Part shown: one piece after another, positions 41,861 to 46,024 of the stretch
Layout of the letters: the number at the start of each line of letters is the position of its first letter
Numbering within the stretch: position 1 is the stretch's first letter
Source of the DNA: Tubiluchus corallicola
Taxonomy: Eukaryota; Priapulida; Priapulimorpha; Priapulimorphida; Tubiluchidae
Length of the DNA: 46,024 nt
Reading direction: 5' to 3'
Assembly: GCA_030141605.1 (NCBI GenBank)
Contig: JAQGDQ010001343.1
Span: forward strand, 1 to 46,024
Position numbers and translations under genes: made by a program
The notes under the pieces: model-generated
Told to the model about the DNA's origin: nothing
Database searches by the model: none
Seen by the model: only the letters and a program-made list of their open reading frames with translations

Positions 41861-42385
41861 GTGATCTGCTTCTGCTCACTGATGATCCTTCTCGCTTGCC
41901 CTACATGTTCCTACATGCTCAGAGGCTATTATGTGGGCTTGTTTTCCAATAATCATTAGCTTTCGCCCACAATCTAGTGGTGCATTCATTGCACGTAGTG
42001 CATCTATACCGAATATTGCATTCTGCTGCATCTTTACAATTTGGAATCTTATTTGTACTCTGCTTTCGCCTAATCTTGTGATCATCTCCCTTTCTCCAAT
42101 TACTGACATTATGGCACCCGAGGCATCCTTCAGAGTCACGCTGCTCGGATCACAGGGTCCCATTCTCAAACGCCTATACAATGCTAAGGAGATACATGAT
42201 GTGGACGCTCCAGTGTCTATCAACATACTGTTAGGCTTCCCGTTTAACTCTACTGCACATGTGGGCTGTGTAATTAACGGCTCTTCCAAACCTGTCGAGC
42301 TATGGTTTCGAAACGCCCCTAAGGTGTCCCTGTCCTTTTGTTTCACCCTCGTAACCTGACAGTTTTCTTTACGAATCGCTCGCAA
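41861..42385 (-). pseudogene. Aspartic protease of element B, C-terminally deleted
   Basis: LIDTGASTSCIS and IFGIDALRAMNAPLDCGRK match the element A protease over its whole domain. The frame ends soon after; the protease-RT linker and the RT N-terminus (element A about 7940-8920) are missing. Confidence 0.85.
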
Positions 42386-42518
42386 ACATTCATGTTTTGC
42401 ATTAGCTTTAAGTTATTCACATAATTACACCTCTCACAATTATCTATTTTTGACAATCTTTCACTATTTATATCGCTGCCACCTGTCTCCACATAATTTT
42501 GGCTCCGACCATGGAAGC

Positions 42519-43733
42519 CTAGTAGTGTCCCTGTGGTTTCCTTGGGCCAATTTTACCTGGGGTGAAAGGCCCTGGACTGCATCATTCCTTGGCAAAATGC
42601 CCTGGCCACTGACATCTAAAATACAAGTCAGCTCTAGCAGGCCTTCTCGGGTTTTGGAACCACCTTCCCATCCCCTGATGGCCTAAACCGGCCTGTTGTG
42701 GCCTAAGCCTAGGTACCGGTCCTCCTCTCTGGGGTCTTACACCTGCCTGTCGCTGGTGACCTTGCCCTTCTTTAGGAGCCTTTGTCCTGGGCTTGGGGTC
42801 CCCCCTTTCAGGTCTCTAAGCGCCCCTGGGAGTAATAGCTGACACACTGGGCCTTCACTTTCACTTTTTACCTCTGCTTCTACATAATCTACTTCCATGG
42901 GCGTTTCTGCCCTCAACTGATGCGCTACGTGCTTCCTCTTCAACCTAGTAATTTCTTGATTATTCTCGTCTTCCCGACATTGACTGTAGGCCACCTCGAG
43001 AGTCAATGGGTTATGCTTAATTAGTTTTGCACGTAATTGATTGTTCCTTAACGATTCTGTAAGCACATCAGTTAGAAATTGTTGTGCCAAAGACTGATCT
43101 ATCTCCAACAGTCTGTAAGCTAGTCGTGCGTGATACCAGATCCTGTCTACTAATTGCCAAAGGGATTCAAGTTTCTTTAGTCGTAAATTTTTCAACTCAA
43201 TCATATGTTTAGTTAATTCTGCTCGACTGACATATCGTTGTTCTATATATGTAATAAATTGACTCCAATTCATACTTGACCAAACTTCACGGTTAGCATC
43301 TAAGTATTGCACGCATGCACCTTCTACCGTCATATATGCTAACTGCACTGGTGATACTCTGGATCCACCTTCAAAATTTTTCGCTACAGTCCGTTTCCTG
43401 TCCAGCAATCTTTGGTAAGTCTGCTATGGCACTGCACAATGCCCATTGATCTGTCATGGCACCTATTTGTGCAGAAAGCCAACTAGCTCGTTCTACCATA
43501 ATGGGTACTGCCCGTACTGGCTGCTCTGATGTTCCAGCCTCAGCACTTGACGTACCTGTGGGGTCGTTGTCTCTACTATCAGTGGGTTGATCATTTTCCC
43601 GTATATGTTTCAAAATTACAGCCTGCAGAGCTGGAGTCGCTGGAGTCTGCATTTCCAGCCATCCCAGAAGTATATTTCCAGACCTAATCCACCTTTCCAA
43701 TTGGGCTTCAGTAACATCCTGAGGATCTCACAT
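42519..43733 (-). pseudogene. Gag of element B, decayed
   Basis: The frame has an ATG at 43733-43731 followed at once by TGA, then DPQDVTEAQLERWIRSGNI. CGA to TGA decay of codon 2 is the simplest reading. MVERASWLSAQIGAMTDQWA and LAYMTVEGACVQYLDANREV match element A. A further TGA after CSEKF and a one-base shift separate the two halves. The zinc knuckle is damaged (first Cys is Tyr, last Cys preceded by a stop). It lacks the 48-base segment of element A. Its end stop (42521-42519) is at the same place as in element A. Confidence 0.88.
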
Positions 43734-44210
43734 ATTTTTTCATTTTTAACAATTTATGCAACAACAGTAATTACACAACAAAACTCTTAGGTTGATAAAT
43801 GGTAAACCACTTACTAATTAGGTCACGGGTTCCAACTTTCTCTGCCGATGCAATTCTCCTGTAGCTGTAATGGTCACGACACACGTCTGTCGGCTAATCA
43901 CTTTCTTTATCGGTTTATGGCTCACACACTTGTATCTAAACCATAATACAGGCTCAATAACACTGTAATCAATAGGTATTCTATTTAAAAAAACTCGTAA
44001 AACACTAAATCCTGGTCACGGCAAAAGTTGTTGCTTGTTTACCTTATACAAACAACCATGATTAATTTTTCAATTAATCGAATGAATCATTCACACCACT
44101 GACTGCTTAAAGACAATTGATTTTGGCATTCGTTCAATTGCCCGATTCCAAAAGCTAGTTGATGGGGCTATGATAGTGTCCCACACAACTGAAACCACGA
44201 AATATTGCGT
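43734..44210 (-). other. Leader of element B (between 5' LTR and gag)
   Basis: Untranslated. It contains a good donor ATTAGTAAGTGG (GT at 43814-43813) a short distance before gag, which could serve a spliced env transcript. A primer-binding site beginning TGG was not identified with certainty. Confidence 0.55.
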
Positions 44211-45352
44211 TGTGAGTATAGATTTTTGTCTCTCGAGTTATCAAGCTGACTCCCGCAATGAGCTTTACAGTGTAAATCTACCAAGTTCGATCAATGATTT
44301 AGTGTCTTGACGATTAGAGACTTAAGTAACTCTTTAAACATTAAACAGTATTTACTTAAACTAATTTAAGTTATTCGATAATTACGTTAAACTTAAGAAT
44401 GGTTTATTGTAATTAAATTTGCAATACATTTCAAAGTTCTACGGTACAAAGCTTTTCTTATGCACTGATGGGCACTTATAATTAACGCACTAATCCAAAG
44501 AGATAATTCTAATCATGAAATACTTCACAAGATGTAATGTTTGCACTTATGGTGCTAAAGTTACTCTGTTATTACAATTCACATAAACTGTTACAGCATC
44601 AGAGAATAAAGTAAAACTACTTAACTTGAGGACTATCCAACCTAACAATCGTTATTGGCCAGATCCTGATTCCTGAACGAGACTTTTCAGCATCAGAGAT
44701 TTGTCGAAGCAAATGACGCAGTATAGTATCACTACGCTGAGCTAAAGATATGTCTTGTAAAAAGATCGTCTCGTAGAAGTAAATGGCAACACACTCCTCT
44801 GCAATTCGGCAACCACTCTATCTGACTCTGTGTGCATGTGTGAGTGTAGTCTGAACTCTCACGCTGCTTTTGAAGTATTTCGCCGAGGTCACCCGGTATT
44901 GCACCATCTGACCGCCCGCAGCTGACATCCGTGACTCTCCAGGAAATTTAAATTACTAGAGGTCGCAACCCTATCACCATAGACATTGAAATATTGCTGG
45001 ATAGGTTAAATTAACCTTCAGTAAATGACTTGTACTGACCCTAACAATGTGACACCCTGACTTGTTCATCTGCAAATTGCCAGCGTAGAGCGCATTTTAT
45101 GTTCGCTAATTGGCACCTTAACTCTAAGTAGTCGGTGCGTCTTTTAATCATCTACTTTCCCGTTCACCAACCTCTGGCACCTGAACTCATTAAATTCAAG
45201 GTACAAGCTGAGTGAGTCAGTTATAATAAAATTGTAGGGTTTTCGTTATCAGACAAAGGAGGAGTATATTATCTCCGAAAATCTTGTAATTTAATTCTTC
45301 CAATTAATTTCTCAATCTAAATTTGAATCACAACAATTAAATTTACATGACA
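44211..45352 (-). repeat. 5' LTR of element B
   Basis: On the reverse strand it begins TGTCATGTAAATTT, shares the GACTCACTCAGCTTGTACC stretch with the other LTRs and has AATAAA (44408-44403) near its end. The gag-side border is estimated from ACTCACAACG. No matching 3' LTR of this element is in the window. Confidence 0.75.
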
Positions 45353-46024
45353 AAAACTAGTGAGATCAAAAGGATAAAAGCCGGAAACAAATTTACGGTA
45401 AAAGTATTAGAAACTATTAAAATTTTGGTATTGTAATTTATACTGAACATAGCTTACACATAGCTTATGTGTTTGGAACGGAAATTAGATGGAGCTTACC
45501 AATTCCTTGATAAATTAGATGAATTCCTTCATTTGTTTTGTTCGCATGTTCAGCTTGAATGTCGAGAAAAGCGTCAGAAGGGGTATTTCAAGGTAGTGTA
45601 TATTTTTACGATAACCCTGGTTGCGTGTATCAGCCCCGGTCAACAGAAAAATGAGTGGACACACAACTGTCATGTATGAATTAATAATCTGTACTAGCGA
45701 AACCCGCAAAAAAATTTGCGCATAAATGAACACACAACCTACACTACACCACCCACACCATACCACCGCACCGCATTACCCACACCACATCAGCCACACC
45801 ATGCAGCTTTGTAAGTAAGGAACCTGAAGTGAAACGTACAATTATTTCCAACATTGTTACCTGTGGTCGTAGTGTTCCTGAGTTACCCACGTCATCATGT
45901 AGTCCAGTTCTTCCTCTTTCTGAAAAGCTTTCCTATAAGAACTCCATTAATTATTGTTCGAAACGTTATATTTGTATGGAATAAAAATGTCATGTTAGTG
46001 ATGCTCTCTCTCTTTCTCTCACTC
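45353..46024. other. Right flank; ACC-rich simple sequence and CT repeat, no gene recognised
   Basis: 45727-45803 is rich in CACACC/ACCACC words. A CT repeat begins at about 46003 and runs off the window. Short frames on both strands (45467-45679, 45515-45766) lack recognisable motifs. Confidence 0.5.

Larger units (their letters stand above)
37450..45352 (-). mobile_element. Older Ty3/gypsy relative of element A (element B), reverse strand
   Basis: From right to left: 5' LTR (45352-44211), leader, gag, protease, RT, RNase H, integrase, spacer with the conserved purine block, and the start of env. The 3' part of env, polypurine tract and 3' LTR are missing. Every gene carries stops or frameshifts, and a deletion joins protease to RT. 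It diverges clearly from element A throughout, so it is an older copy or another subfamily. Confidence 0.92.

Noticed and set aside
44200-44290. Primer-binding site TGG next to the element B 5' LTR
   Set aside because: A TGG exists near the estimated LTR end, but the following bases could not be matched to a tRNA end with confidence and the two leaders differ there.
36040-45365. Target-site duplication AAAACTA on both sides of the composite B/C structure
   Set aside because: The shared bases are offset by one to two positions relative to the LTR ends and lie in A-rich sequence; not a convincing duplication.

Overview
The window is animal (metazoan) nuclear DNA. It is AT-rich and has introns (clear 3' splice sites in front of long terminal exons), Golgi glycan-processing enzymes, several classes of decayed retroelement and transposon, and many microsatellites. 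I cannot name the species. The mix of Ty3/gypsy with a baculovirus-F/errantivirus-type env, BEL/Pao, piggyBac and LINE remnants, plus carbohydrate sulfotransferase, alpha-fucosyltransferase and chondroitin glycosyltransferase genes, fits a marine or other invertebrate best (low certainty).

Layout. 1-1821: reverse-strand gag/protease fragment of a Ty3/gypsy element, cut by the window edge and abutting a CT-rich microsatellite (1822-2130). 3874-4736 (+): terminal exon of a carbohydrate sulfotransferase. About 6097-16037 (+): a long copy of the same gypsy family (element A) that lacks its 5' LTR and gag start but carries gag, protease, RT, RNase H, integrase, an internal purine tract, a short env-like gene and a 3' LTR. 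16401-17089: tandem repeats and trinucleotide arrays. 19002-20297 (-): an apparently intact GT10 alpha-1,3-fucosyltransferase. 22385-22592: a 26-bp tandem array. 25162-25575 (+): the C-terminal end of a dead piggyBac transposase. 26411-26629 (+): a LINE endonuclease fragment. 28842-31069 (+): a badly decayed BEL/Pao element. 33114-34532 (-): the large terminal exon of a chondroitin N-acetylgalactosaminyltransferase/chondroitin synthase-type gene. 36054-37440 (+): a gypsy LTR plus leader (element C). About 37450-45352 (-): an older relative of element A (element B) with its 5' LTR on the right, facing element C head to head.

The three host genes all encode type-II Golgi-type enzymes, and together they could make a sulfated, fucosylated glycosaminoglycan. 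Their closeness is a real observation; joint function is only a hypothesis. The rest is a mobile-element graveyard. Comparing elements A and B shows which features were conserved (a 31-bp block containing an internal polypurine tract, the env start region, the integrase) and which are decay (in-frame stops, an internal deletion from protease to RT in B, loss of a catalytic Asp in B integrase). The most striking structural signals are a 1.55-kb perfectly identical inverted gag-pro tract flanking the sulfotransferase exon and the composite head-to-head LTR structure at 36-45 kb.
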